Below are positions 6,297-14,586 of a stretch of 32,536 nucleotides of DNA, piece by piece. Location: assembly GCA_030824075.1 (NCBI GenBank), contig JAVBYJ010000029.1, positions 1 through 32,536 of the forward strand, given 5' to 3'. Below the pieces are notes generated by a model. That model ran no database searches. It saw nothing but the letters and a program-made list of their open reading frames with translations, and was not told where the DNA came from. The position numbers were made by a program, and so were the translations under genes. Position 1 is the first letter of the stretch; every line of letters starts with the position of its first letter. This DNA comes from Geothrix sp. Lineage in GTDB: Bacteria; Acidobacteriota; Holophagae; Holophagales; Holophagaceae.

Positions 6297-7793
6297 ATGC
6301 GTATCGCGGCCATTGATGTCGGTTCCAATTCCATCCACATGGTCGTGGTGGAGGCGGATCCCATGGGCGGCCAGCATGTGCTGGCCCGGGAAAAGGCCAT
6401 GGTACGCCTGGCCCGGGGGGAGGCCAAGTCTGGCGAGATCGGCCCTGAGGCCTTCCGCGCGGGCCTTGAGGCCCTGGCCCAGATGGCGAAGGTCATCCGC
6501 GATTTCGGCTGCGAAACCCTCATGGCCTGCGGCACGGCGGCCTTGCGGGACGCGAAGAACGCCCAGGCCTTCGTGATGGAGGCCGAGGCGCTGGGCATCC
6601 CCATCCAGGTGATCTCAGGAGAAGAAGAGGCCCGCCTCATCCACCAGGCGGTCTCCCACGCCATTCCTTTCCCCCAGGAACCCGTGACCCTGGTGGACGT
6701 CGGCGGCGGCAGTACCGAGCTGACCTGGGTGCTGGGGGGGCGCGTGGCGGCGAGCATCTCCCTGCCCTGGGGCCTCCAGCGGCTGGCGGATGCGGCCCAG
6801 ACCGCCAATCCACCCACGGCCCATGACCTCAAGCGCCTGCGCAAGTTGATCCGCCGCATCCTCAAGAAGGCCCGCAAGGACCTTCCTTCGGAGTTGCCAG
6901 AACCCGCGCTGATCCTCGGCACCTCTGGCACCTTGGAGGATTTGGCGAAGGGAGCGGCGGCTGGCCAGGCCTTTACGGCGGAGCAGTTGCGGGATTTCAC
7001 CCTGAAGCTCTGGCGCGCGGACACCCAACAGCGCGTGGAACGGCTGGGTGTGGATCCCAAGCGGGCGGAGGTGCTCCATGTGGGTGCCATCTGGGCGCTG
7101 TCGCTCATGGAATGGCTGGGCGCGCCGCCCCTGCGCCACCTGCCCGTGGGGCTGCGCGAGGGCATGATCTGGGAGGCCCTCAAACATGGTGGAGCGGCCA
7201 TCCCGCCCCTCGCCGACCGCCGTCGAGCCTCCATCGAGCAGCTGGCGACCCGGCTCGATCCCGATCCCGGCCACAGCCGCCAGGTGGTCCGGCTGGCGGA
7301 TGAGTTGTTCCTCGCCCTCCAGCCGCATTTCGAACTGGGCGACACCGAGCGGCAGTGGCTGGCCTTCGCGGCCAGGCTGCACGACATCGGCTTCTCCATT
7401 TCGGAGAAGGGTCACCACAAACATGGCGAATACCTGATCCGGAATGCCCCCCTGCCGGGGTTCTGGCCCGAGGAAGTGGATCTGTTGGCCCAGGTGGTGC
7501 GGTTTCATCGAGGAAAGGTGCCCCATCACGAAAAACATGAAGCATTCCGGGCCCTGGCGCCCTGGCATCGGCAGGTGGTGCGCAAGCTGGCGGCCATCCT
7601 CCGCGGAGCAGACGCCCTCGACCGCCGCCGCCGCCAGGCCGTGCATGGGCTGTCGGTAGAGGTGGATGATGAGCGCCTCCTCGTGATTCTGGACGTTACG
7701 GGGGAGGTGGATCCCGAGATAGAAGCCTTTCTCGAAAAGGGCGCCCTGCTCGGAACCCTGCTGGACCGCCGGGTGGAAGTCACCGTAGGCTGA
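6297..7793 (+). CDS. Ppx/GppA phosphatase with C-terminal HD domain
   Basis: 498-residue exopolyphosphatase/guanosine pentaphosphate phosphatase family enzyme, acting on inorganic polyphosphate and/or pppGpp in the cytosol. The ASKHA-type ATP/phosphate loops are visible: DVGSNSIHMVV at 7-17, EEARLIHQA around 121-129 and VDVGGGSTELTWVLGG near 134-150. The C-terminal part (about 318-498) is an HD-type domain with RLHDIGFSI (H362-D363) and the HHKHGEYLI and HRGK segments, as in the long Ppx2/GppA forms. No good ribosome-binding site is seen before the ATG, so a leaderless or weakly initiated transcript is possible. A condensing-enzyme gene begins 7 bases after the stop, suggesting co-transcription. 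Ppx and GppA activity cannot be separated from sequence alone. Confidence 0.9.
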   Translation: MRIAAIDVGSNSIHMVVVEADPMGGQHVLAREKAMVRLARGEAKSGEIGPEAFRAGLEALAQMAKVIRDFGCETLMACGTAALRDAKNAQAFVMEAEALGIPIQVISGEEEARLIHQAVSHAIPFPQEPVTLVDVGGGSTELTWVLGGRVAASISLPWGLQRLADAAQTANPPTAHDLKRLRKLIRRILKKARKDLPSELPEPALILGTSGTLEDLAKGAAAGQAFTAEQLRDFTLKLWRADTQQRVERLGVDPKRAEVLHVGAIWALSLMEWLGAPPLRHLPVGLREGMIWEALKHGGAAIPPLADRRRASIEQLATRLDPDPGHSRQVVRLADELFLALQPHFELGDTERQWLAFAARLHDIGFSISEKGHHKHGEYLIRNAPLPGFWPEEVDLLAQVVRFHRGKVPHHEKHEAFRALAPWHRQVVRKLAAILRGADALDRRRRQAVHGLSVEVDDERLLVILDVTGEVDPEIEAFLEKGALLGTLLDRRVEVTVG

Positions 7794-7800
7794 TTTCTCC

Positions 7801-9003
7801 ATGACCCTCGACGAACTCATCAACGACTGGAACGGCCTTCCCCCGAAGGATGCGCGGATTCCCCTGCTGAATGACGAGACCCTGCGGGACGGATTGCAAA
7901 GCCCCTCGGTCCGTGACCCTGACATTGCCGCCAAGCGGGACCTCACCCATCGCCTGGCCCGGCTGGGTGTGGATGCGGTGGACCTCGGCATGCCGGGCGC
8001 GGGCCCCAAGGCCCTGGCGGCCGTGCGGGCGCTCATGGTCGAAATCCGCGACCACCGCCTGCCTATTTCCCCCAATGTGGCGGTTCGCACCCTGGAGGCT
8101 GATCTCGCCCAGGTGGCCGAGATCCAGCAGCGTGCCGGCATCCCTCTCGAGGCTGGCGCGTTCCTGGCCTCCAGTCCCATCCGCATGGATGTGGAAGGCT
8201 GGGATCTGGGCTTCCTGGTGGCCACCGCCCGTAAGGCCATCGCTTTTTGCCGCCGTCACGAGGTGCCCGTGATGATGGTGACCGAGGACAGCACCCGCGC
8301 CCGGCCGGATGTGCTGAAGGCCATCTACGGCGCGGCGCTGGACGAGGGTGCCCAGTCGATCTGCCTATCGGACACCTGCGGCCACGCCACCCCCGATGGC
8401 GTCCGGCGGCTGGTGCGGTTCATCAAGGATGAGGTCGTGAAGGACCGCTCCGTCCGCATTGACTGGCATGGCCACAACGACCGGGGTCTGGGGGTCGCCA
8501 ATGCCATCGCAGCCTTTGAGGCCGGGGCAGATCGCCTGCACGGGAGCATCCTGGGCATCGGCGAACGCTGCGGCAATGTGGCCCTCGACCAGCTCATGAT
8601 CAACCTGCACCTCATGGGCTTTCCCAAGGGCGACCTCTCCGACTTGCCCGCCCTGGCTGAACGCGTGGCCGAGTTGTGCGGTGTGGCGATCCCCGCCAAC
8701 TACCCCGTACTGGGCCGGGATGCCTTCCGCACGGGCACCGGCGTCCACGCCGCCGCGATCGTGAAGGCCCTGCACCGCGGGGACGTGGAATTGGCCGACG
8801 CCGTCTACTCCGGAGTCCCCGCCGCCCTGGTGGGCCGCCGCCAGGAAATCGAGATCGGCCCCATGGCCGGCCACAGCAATGTCATCTATTGGCTCGAAAT
8901 GAACGGCTACGATCCCAGTTCCGACCGTGTGGATCGCATCCTCCAGGCTGGCAAGAACAGCCCCCGGATCCTGTCGGAGGCCGAAATCCGGGCTGTGCTC
9001 TAG
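7801..9003 (+). CDS. LeuA/NifV/HMGL-family acyl-CoA condensing enzyme or lyase
   Basis: 400-residue DRE-TIM metallolyase superfamily protein. Motifs: NDETLRDGLQSPS (residues 24-36) with the catalytic Arg and metal Asp, the metal-binding DWHGHNDRG near 220, and GIGERCGNVALD near 257, which is the signature of isopropylmalate/homocitrate synthases rather than HMG-CoA lyase. The C-terminal regulatory (LeuA dimer) domain of about 120 residues is absent, so leucine feedback control is unlikely. A C-terminal accessory segment with FRTGTGVHAAAIVKAL is kept, as in homocitrate and Re-citrate synthases. The true acyl acceptor (2-oxoisovalerate, 2-oxoglutarate, pyruvate, oxaloacetate) cannot be chosen from sequence. 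It overlaps the convergent NDH-2 gene by 4 bases and likely shares the phosphatase transcript. Confidence 0.82.
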   Translation: MTLDELINDWNGLPPKDARIPLLNDETLRDGLQSPSVRDPDIAAKRDLTHRLARLGVDAVDLGMPGAGPKALAAVRALMVEIRDHRLPISPNVAVRTLEADLAQVAEIQQRAGIPLEAGAFLASSPIRMDVEGWDLGFLVATARKAIAFCRRHEVPVMMVTEDSTRARPDVLKAIYGAALDEGAQSICLSDTCGHATPDGVRRLVRFIKDEVVKDRSVRIDWHGHNDRGLGVANAIAAFEAGADRLHGSILGIGERCGNVALDQLMINLHLMGFPKGDLSDLPALAERVAELCGVAIPANYPVLGRDAFRTGTGVHAAAIVKALHRGDVELADAVYSGVPAALVGRRQEIEIGPMAGHSNVIYWLEMNGYDPSSDRVDRILQAGKNSPRILSEAEIRAVL

Positions 9004-10271
9004 GGATTGCGGTCGCGCCTCCACAGGATGAGCCGGGCCCGGGGTTGGGTCGTCAGGTAGGCCCACAGCCACTCGAAGAAGACGAACACCCGACTCCGGA
9101 AATCCACGAGCATCATCAGGTGAATGAAGAGCCAGGCCAGCCAGGCGGGGTAGCCCGTGAAGCGCAGGCGGCCGATGTGCGCCACGGCCCTGCCCCGACC
9201 GAGGGTCGCCATGCTGCCCTTGTCCCGGTAGCGGAAGGTCCGCCTCGGCCGCCCGGCCAGGGTCGCCCGGATGTTCGCCGCCGCCGCCGCGCCCTGCTGG
9301 ATGGCGACGGGCGCCACGCCGGGCAAAGAGCCTTCGGGCCCATGCGCGAAGGCGGCTAGGTCGCCCACGACGAAGACCTCGGGGTGGCCTGCGAGGCTGA
9401 GGTCCGGCTCGACGATCACCCGTCCGAGGCGGTCCACCGGAGTGCCAAGGTCGGCGCCCAGCGGCACGGCGGACACGCCGGCCGCCCAGAGCACTGTCCG
9501 GGTCGGAATGCGCTCTCCGCCCAGTTCGACGGCCTGCGCGTCAATGGCCGTGATGGGCTGTCCCAGCCGGACTTCGACGCCGATGCGCTCCAGCCCCTGC
9601 AACGCCTTCTCGGATAGCCCCGAGCCGAAATTCGCCAAAATGCGGGGGCCAGCCTCCACCAGGATCACCCGGGCGCGATCGGTGCGGATGCGGCGGAACT
9701 CCCGCGGCAGGGACAGCCTGGCCATCTCCTTCAGGGTGCCTGCCAGTTCCACCCCGGTCGGCCCCCCACCCACAATGACGAAGGTGAGCCAGGCCCGGCG
9801 GGCCTCTGGATCATCTTCCTGCTCGGCCTTTTCGAAGGTCAGCAGGAAGCGACGCCGCATCTCCAGGGCGTCTTCCAGGGTTTTCAGACCCGGGGCTAGG
9901 TCGGCCCAGGCATCGCGGCCGAAGTACGAGCTGCGGGAACCCGCAGCCAGGATGAGGAAGTCGTAGGGCAACGGCGCGCTTTCCCTCAGCTGGACGCGCC
10001 GGGCCATCAGGTCCACGGATGTGACCTCCGCCAGCACCACCTCCGCGTTCCCCTGGCTGCGGAGGAGGTGGCGGATGGGCGCGGCGATATCCGCAGGAGA
10101 GAGGGTGGCCGAAGCCACCTGATACAGGAGCGGCTGAAACAGGTGATGGTTCTGCCGGTCCACCACCACGACCCGCACCGGCGCGCCGGCCAGGGCCCGG
10201 GCGGCCCTCAGCCCCCCGAACCCGCCGCCGACGATGAGGACCGTGGAATGGACGAGGCGCGGACCCGCCAC
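9000..10271 (-). CDS. ndh: Type II NADH:quinone oxidoreductase (NDH-2)
   Basis: 423-residue FAD enzyme that oxidises NADH and reduces membrane quinone without pumping protons. The GTG start at 10271 follows AGGA at 5 bases and lies 4 bases after the cupin stop. FAD-binding loop VGGGFGG at about 14-20, then the conserved HHLFQPLLYQVA; NADH-binding loop VIVGGGPTGVELAGTL near 164-180; second FAD segment VFVVGDLAAF near 300; then DKGSMATLGRGRAVA typical of NDH-2. The C-terminus (about 372-400, WLAWLFIHLMMLVDF) is the amphipathic/hydrophobic membrane anchor. As the third gene after norZ and a cupin gene, it is well placed to feed quinol to the NO reductase. Confidence 0.93.
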   Translation of the reverse strand: MAGPRLVHSTVLIVGGGFGGLRAARALAGAPVRVVVVDRQNHHLFQPLLYQVASATLSPADIAAPIRHLLRSQGNAEVVLAEVTSVDLMARRVQLRESAPLPYDFLILAAGSRSSYFGRDAWADLAPGLKTLEDALEMRRRFLLTFEKAEQEDDPEARRAWLTFVIVGGGPTGVELAGTLKEMARLSLPREFRRIRTDRARVILVEAGPRILANFGSGLSEKALQGLERIGVEVRLGQPITAIDAQAVELGGERIPTRTVLWAAGVSAVPLGADLGTPVDRLGRVIVEPDLSLAGHPEVFVVGDLAAFAHGPEGSLPGVAPVAIQQGAAAAANIRATLAGRPRRTFRYRDKGSMATLGRGRAVAHIGRLRFTGYPAWLAWLFIHLMMLVDFRSRVFVFFEWLWAYLTTQPRARLILWRRDRNP

Positions 10272-10275
10272 TGTC

Positions 10276-10584
10276 CTAACCCCGCATGTGGGTCACAAGG
10301 ACATAGGAGGACTCGACCCCGGTCAGCGCGTGGGGCTGGTTCTTGTCGAAGACCACCCGGTCCCCGGGGACCATGGGGATCCAGGTTTCGCCCTTGAGGA
10401 CTTCGATGCGTCCGGTGAGGAGCTGCGCGCTGGCGACATAGGGCGCCTTGTGGGGCGCGACCTTGGCCCCCTCCGGCAAGGCCACGAGGACCACCTTGAG
10501 GCCGTGTTCCACATCGATGAGCGGCAGGCTGGCCCGCTGGGACTCGGGCATGGGAAGGGCTTCCTGCAGGTTCGTGATGGTCAT
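10276..10584 (-). CDS. Small cupin-domain protein
   Basis: 102-residue single-domain cupin between the NO reductase and NDH-2 genes. ATG at 10584 has GGAG at a spacing of 6-7 bases. The cupin core is visible: PEGAKVAPHKAPYVASAQLLTGRIEV (motif 1, with a His but without the full G-x5-H-x-H-x3,4-E set) and PGDRVVFDKNQPHALTGVE (motif 2, containing a His). With two His rather than the full ligand set, metal binding is uncertain. Function is unknown; its position suggests a role tied to NO handling, such as a sensor or small-molecule binder, but that is inference from context. Confidence 0.8.
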   Translation of the reverse strand: MTITNLQEALPMPESQRASLPLIDVEHGLKVVLVALPEGAKVAPHKAPYVASAQLLTGRIEVLKGETWIPMVPGDRVVFDKNQPHALTGVESSYVLVTHMRG

Positions 10585-10614
10585 GAGGGCTCCGGAATCG
10601 CACGGGTTTGTGGT

Positions 10615-12903
10615 TCAGACGGCGTCTTTCGGTTCAGGGAGGAACACCAGCCTCAGGGTGCCGTAAGCGATGGGCAGGGCCCCGGCGAGGAGGAACACCA
10701 TGTCGGCCACGATGCGCACCCACTCCAGCGCATGGAAGGTGCCGCCCATGAGGAATGACAGGCGCCGGGCGTGCCAGTAGCCGTTGGAGAGCACATCCCA
10801 GAGCTGGATCACGCCGCCGGGAAACAGGTCGAGCACCAGCATCAGGCCCAAGCCGATGTTGAGGCCCCAGAAGCCGATGCGGATGAACTTCTCTGCCCCG
10901 GTCCAGGCCCGGTCGCTCTTGATCTCACGCAGGCAGAACACCAGGACCGCCAGGGCCAGCATGCCGAAGACACCGAACATGGCCGCGTGGCCGTGGTTGG
11001 CCGTCAGCATCGTGCCCACCTCGAAGTAGGAGACGATGGGCAGGTTGATGAGGAACCCGAAGACGCCCGCCCCCACGAAGTTCCAGATACCCACGGCGAT
11101 GAGGAACTTGATGGCCCAACGTTGTTTCGCGGCCAGTGGCCGGCCGCAGTCGTCGCAGTTCTTGTCCTGAAGGCGAATGAAATCCCAGGCGTCCAACGTC
11201 AGCAGCGTCAGGGGCACCACTTCCAAGGCAGAGAAACTGGCCGCGAGGCCCATGTTCAGGGTTCCCTGTCCCGTGAAGTACCAGTGGTGGCCGATGCCCA
11301 TGATGCCGCCGGCCAGGTAGAGGATGGCGTCGAGGTAGATCAGGCGCGTGGCGGATTTCGCCGTGACGAGGCCCAGCTGATAGAACATCACCGCCACCAG
11401 CACCGTCGCGAAGAGCTCGAAGAACCCTTCCACCCAGAGATGAATGATCCAGAAGCGCCAGTTGTCGATGACCGCGAAGTTGGTGCGCGGCCCGTAGAAC
11501 AGGGCCGGGACGTAGAAGAGCGGGATTGCGATGGCCGCGTAGAAGAAGAGTGAGGGCAGTTCGCCCTGCGGGCCGCCCTTCATGGCCGGACGCAGGGCTC
11601 GGAACATCAGGAAGAGCCAGAAGATGAGCCCGGCCGCCAGCAGCAGCTGCCAGAACCGGCCCAGGTCGAGGTATTCGCTCCCCTGGTGGCCCACCCAGAA
11701 CCACAGGCTGCCCAGCTTGTTGTTGATTCCGGCCGCTTCGCCAAACAGGCTGCCGAAGACGACGATGGCCAGGGCACCGAGCAGGACCAGCACGCCGGCC
11801 TTCTGCCCTCTGGGTTCCGAGCCGCCCACCAGGGGCGCCAGGAACAGTCCGCCGCCGACCCAGGCCGTGGCGATCCAGAAGATCGCCAGCTGCAGGTGCC
11901 AGGTTCGGGCGAGGTTGTAGGGCAGCAGCCAGGCCAAGTCGAACCCATAGAACCCGTCCGGCTCGACGCGGTAGTGCGCGAGAACGCCGCCCAGAGCGGC
12001 CTGTCCCAGGAAGAGCACGGCCACCACGGCGAAGAAGAGGGCCACGGCCCTCTGGCTGGGTGTGAGGATCCAGGCGTGGAGCCGACCCTCCTCAGCGTGC
12101 TTCCCGCCTGCCGCGCCGCTCCAGCCCAGGTAGTTGAACTTCCCGAAGATGAAGAGGATCAGGCCCAGGCCCCCCAGCAGGGTAATGAGGCTCAGGGCGC
12201 TCCACAGGTAGGTCGAGGCGGTGGGGCCATTGCCCACGAGGGGCTCGTAGGGCCAGTTGTTGGTGTAGGAGTAGTCCTTTCCTGGACGGGACGCCACGGT
12301 GGCCCAGGTGGCCCAGGCGAAGTAGGCCGTGAGGTGGGTCAGCTCCCGTTCGTCCTGGATGAAGTTCGCGGGCAGGCCCACCGCGGCCTTGCTGCCGGAG
12401 AAGTAGGTCCGCCATTCCTCCACCTGGAGGCGGTAGGAGTCAACCTCGACCTCCGTGAACTGGAGGGTGTCCGTACCCGGGTCGTAGCGGTTCTGCTTGA
12501 TCTGGCCCTTCAGCAGGGCCCCGATCTCGAGGGCCTGGCCCTCGCTCAGTTCCTGGAAGGCCTTGCCGTAATGCGCCTGAGCCAGGGTGTCTCGCCCGAT
12601 CTCGGCCAGGCGGTGCAGGTATTCGGCGGTGTAGTCAGGCCCCAGGTAGGCCCCGTGGCCCCACAGAGTGCCGTGCTCCATGAGGCCGTACTTCAGGAAG
12701 ACCTCCTGGCCGTCCTTGATCGCCTCCCCCGTGAAGAGCACCTGCCCCGTAGCTCCGACCACCCTGGCCGGAATGGGCGGCGCGCCGGTGTAGGTCTTGA
12801 CCGTGATCCAGATCAGCAGGCTGAATCCGAGCATCATCACGAGGACGACCGCCTGGCGCCAGCGCGGAGAGAGGGGAGTTGAGTCCGCAGCGGCATGGCT
12901 CAT
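10615..12903 (-). CDS. norZ: Quinol-dependent nitric oxide reductase (qNOR)
   Basis: 762-residue integral membrane enzyme reducing 2 NO to N2O with electrons from quinol. ATG at 12903 (MSHAAAD) is chosen over a 21-codon longer frame because AAAGGGG lies 7-8 bases upstream. The N-terminus has one helix (about 15-35) and the qNOR-specific periplasmic extension (GQEVFLKYGLMEHGTLWGHGAYLGPDY), a fused NorC-like part without a CXXCH heme-c motif, which separates it from cNOR. Catalytic-subunit ligands match the family: TWHLQLA (heme b), HLWVEGFFE (FeB His and conserved Glu), GIGHHWYF (FeB His pair), NHGHAAMFG (heme b3 and b His). About 14 membrane helices are expected. A cupin gene starts 30 bases after the stop. 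Confidence 0.96.
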   Translation of the reverse strand: MSHAAADSTPLSPRWRQAVVLVMMLGFSLLIWITVKTYTGAPPIPARVVGATGQVLFTGEAIKDGQEVFLKYGLMEHGTLWGHGAYLGPDYTAEYLHRLAEIGRDTLAQAHYGKAFQELSEGQALEIGALLKGQIKQNRYDPGTDTLQFTEVEVDSYRLQVEEWRTYFSGSKAAVGLPANFIQDERELTHLTAYFAWATWATVASRPGKDYSYTNNWPYEPLVGNGPTASTYLWSALSLITLLGGLGLILFIFGKFNYLGWSGAAGGKHAEEGRLHAWILTPSQRAVALFFAVVAVLFLGQAALGGVLAHYRVEPDGFYGFDLAWLLPYNLARTWHLQLAIFWIATAWVGGGLFLAPLVGGSEPRGQKAGVLVLLGALAIVVFGSLFGEAAGINNKLGSLWFWVGHQGSEYLDLGRFWQLLLAAGLIFWLFLMFRALRPAMKGGPQGELPSLFFYAAIAIPLFYVPALFYGPRTNFAVIDNWRFWIIHLWVEGFFELFATVLVAVMFYQLGLVTAKSATRLIYLDAILYLAGGIMGIGHHWYFTGQGTLNMGLAASFSALEVVPLTLLTLDAWDFIRLQDKNCDDCGRPLAAKQRWAIKFLIAVGIWNFVGAGVFGFLINLPIVSYFEVGTMLTANHGHAAMFGVFGMLALAVLVFCLREIKSDRAWTGAEKFIRIGFWGLNIGLGLMLVLDLFPGGVIQLWDVLSNGYWHARRLSFLMGGTFHALEWVRIVADMVFLLAGALPIAYGTLRLVFLPEPKDAV

Positions 12904-12916
12904 GGCGCGCCCCTTT

Positions 12917-12948
12917 CTGTTTGATGGTTTTAAAAAACAATCAAACAG
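12917..12948 (-). promoter_or_regulatory. 32-bp palindrome just upstream of norZ, candidate operator or RNA hairpin
   Basis: Arms CTGTTTGAT (12917-12925) and ATCAAACAG (12940-12948) pair perfectly; after one mismatch, GTTTT and AAAAC also pair, leaving a near-complete 32-bp dyad. It lies 14-45 bases before the norZ ATG and just above the Shine-Dalgarno. TTGAT/ATCAA half-sites recall FNR/DNR boxes, but they are 14 bases apart here rather than 4. A TTGAGC/TTGATG-containing AT-rich stretch (12950-12987) above it may hold the promoter, though no clear -10 was found. Confidence 0.6.
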
Positions 12949-13004
12949 TGCTCTCTTTAGCATCAATGCTCAATGCGCGATTTGAGCCCCGTACGCGAGG
13001 CCCC

Positions 13005-13676
13005 CTACCCCAGCCCCGAAATCTCTCCGGCGCTGAGGCGCAGGAGGCCCTCCGCGGTAGCCACCTTCAGCCGACCGTCGGGCTCCCACCCCAGACAGGT
13101 GCCCTGCCCCTCCCCCCAGCGCACCGCCATGTCAGCAGCGGGCCACCGGAAAAGAGGTTGAAATTCTTCATTCAAAGATGTCCAAAGGTTTGCGATATGG
13201 ATGGCCAGGCTACCTGGTGGCCGAGTTTCCAACCCGAGTTCCCTCAGGCTCGCCGGCGGAATGGCGCGGCCCGGCAGGTCCGGGGCCTCCGTCAGGTTCA
13301 CGCCCAGCCCCACGATGAGACGTCCGCCGATCTGTTCGCCGAGGATGCCACCCAGTTTTACCAGGCGGCCCTCCTTCCAGGCCACGAGGTCGTTGGGCCA
13401 TTTCAGCCCCAGGGTGCGACCTTCAGGGTCCAGCACCCGGGCGGCGGCGGTCATGGCCCGCTGCAGCACCAGGCCCGGGGCTACGCCAGAGGGCGCAGGC
13501 AGCGCCGCAGACATCCAGAGCCCGGCTCCTGCGGCGCTTTCCCAGCAGTTTCCCTGACGACCCCGCCCCTCGGTTTGCCGCTCCGCCAGCACGGCGCAAA
13601 ACCCCAGATGCGGGTTTCGCCGCAGGAAGGCCTGGGTGGAATCCACCACAGCCAAGCGGAGCAGAGGCAGCTCCAT
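13005..13676 (-). CDS. birA: Biotin--[acetyl-CoA-carboxylase] ligase, short form
   Basis: 223-residue enzyme that makes biotinyl-AMP and attaches biotin to carboxylase carrier protein. ATG at 13676 (MELPLLRL) lies 4 bases after the coaX stop; the longer frame upstream overlaps coaX and has no matching residues. Motifs: DSTQAFL, the biotinyl-AMP loop AERQTEGRGRQG (GRGRQG corresponding to E. coli GRGRRG), LKWPNDLV, and KLGGILGE with the catalytic Lys. A small SH3-like C-terminal domain is present (GTCLGWEPDGRLKVATAEGLLRL). The N-terminal helix-turn-helix of E. coli BirA is absent, so this form should not repress biotin genes directly. Confidence 0.93.
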   Translation of the reverse strand: MELPLLRLAVVDSTQAFLRRNPHLGFCAVLAERQTEGRGRQGNCWESAAGAGLWMSAALPAPSGVAPGLVLQRAMTAAARVLDPEGRTLGLKWPNDLVAWKEGRLVKLGGILGEQIGGRLIVGLGVNLTEAPDLPGRAIPPASLRELGLETRPPGSLAIHIANLWTSLNEEFQPLFRWPAADMAVRWGEGQGTCLGWEPDGRLKVATAEGLLRLSAGEISGLG

Positions 13677-13680
13677 CCCG

Positions 13681-14475
13681 CTATTTCTTCCCGCCCTGGT
13701 TGCGGAACCAGAGGATGCGCAGGCCGTCCAGGGTGAGATCCGGGGCGATGTGCTTGATGTGCTTGGTGTGGGGCGCGATGACGCGGGCGAGGCCACCCGT
13801 GGCCGCCACCCTGGCTTCGGGGCACTCCTCCAGCAGCCGGTCCAGGATGCCGTCCACCATGCCCACGTAGCCGTAGAAGATGCCGGACTGCATGGCCTGC
13901 ACGGTGTTGCGGCCCACCAGCCGCTCGGGTTCGGCGATCTCCACCCGGGGCAGCCGGCTGGCTCGCTGGAACAACGCGTCGGCGCTGATCTTCAGACCGG
14001 GACAGATAAGCCCGCCCAGGTATTCCTTCTTCGCATTGACCACGTCGAAGGTGGTGGCGGTACCGAAATCCACCACGATGAGCGGCGCCCCGAACTTCTC
14101 GATGCCCGCCACGGCGTTCACCAGCCGGTCGGCGCCCAGCTCCGCGGGATTGTCGATGAGCACCTTCACACCGGTCTTCACGCCGGGTTCGACATAGAAG
14201 GCATCCACGCCAAAAAAGGTCTTGGCCAGGCTCATCAGCACCGGATGGAGGGGCGGCACCACACAGGAGATGGCCACGTGCTTGATCTGACCGGCCTCGA
14301 TGCCCGCGTGCCGCATGAGAGCCAGCGCGGAGACGCCGTACTCGTCCACGGTGCGCTCCCGGCTGGTGGCCAGGCGCCAGGAGTGGAGCAGGGGAGAGTC
14401 CGGCCCCTTTGACAGATCGTATACACCGAGCACCACGTTGGTATTGCCCACATCCACGGCCAGCAGAAGACTCAT
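13681..14475 (-). CDS. coaX: Type III pantothenate kinase
   Basis: 264-residue cytosolic kinase that phosphorylates pantothenate, first step of CoA synthesis. ATG at 14475 (MSLLLAVD) has GGAGAA 5 bases upstream; two further in-frame starts lie 6 and 18 bases earlier. ASKHA-fold motifs: DVGNTNVVLGVYD at the N-terminus, GADRLVNAVAG in the middle and DFGTATTFDVV, all diagnostic of CoaX. It is followed after 4 bases by birA, a common bacterial pairing, and diverges from the tryptophanase gene across 111 bp. Confidence 0.96.
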   Translation of the reverse strand: MSLLLAVDVGNTNVVLGVYDLSKGPDSPLLHSWRLATSRERTVDEYGVSALALMRHAGIEAGQIKHVAISCVVPPLHPVLMSLAKTFFGVDAFYVEPGVKTGVKVLIDNPAELGADRLVNAVAGIEKFGAPLIVVDFGTATTFDVVNAKKEYLGGLICPGLKISADALFQRASRLPRVEIAEPERLVGRNTVQAMQSGIFYGYVGMVDGILDRLLEECPEARVAATGGLARVIAPHTKHIKHIAPDLTLDGLRILWFRNQGGKK

Positions 14476-14586
14476 GCGCATTCTCCGAACCATTCAGGAT
14501 CGCCTAGGGTGGTCTGCACCGCCAGCCCCCTTGTGATGCCGTTCCTGGCCACCCTGGGTAGCCTGGAGGTACTGCCTGGAGCCGCC

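Noticed and set aside
6615..8240. Minus-strand open frame of 541 codons opposite the Ppx-HD and condensing-enzyme genes
   Set aside because: It spans two well-supported plus-strand genes and encodes no recognisable domain; an antisense shadow.
11686..12882. Plus-strand open frame of 398 codons opposite norZ
   Set aside because: Low-complexity Gln/Glu/Gly/Val-rich translation, no start signal, and the opposite strand carries all qNOR ligands.
12917..12948. FNR/DNR box for norZ
   Set aside because: The TTGAT and ATCAA half-sites are separated by 14 bases instead of 4, so the dyad is reported as unassigned.
12968..12987. Hairpin GCTCAA/TTGAGC as the terminator of birA
   Set aside because: Only 6 bp with an 8-base loop and no T-run on the minus strand; too weak to call.
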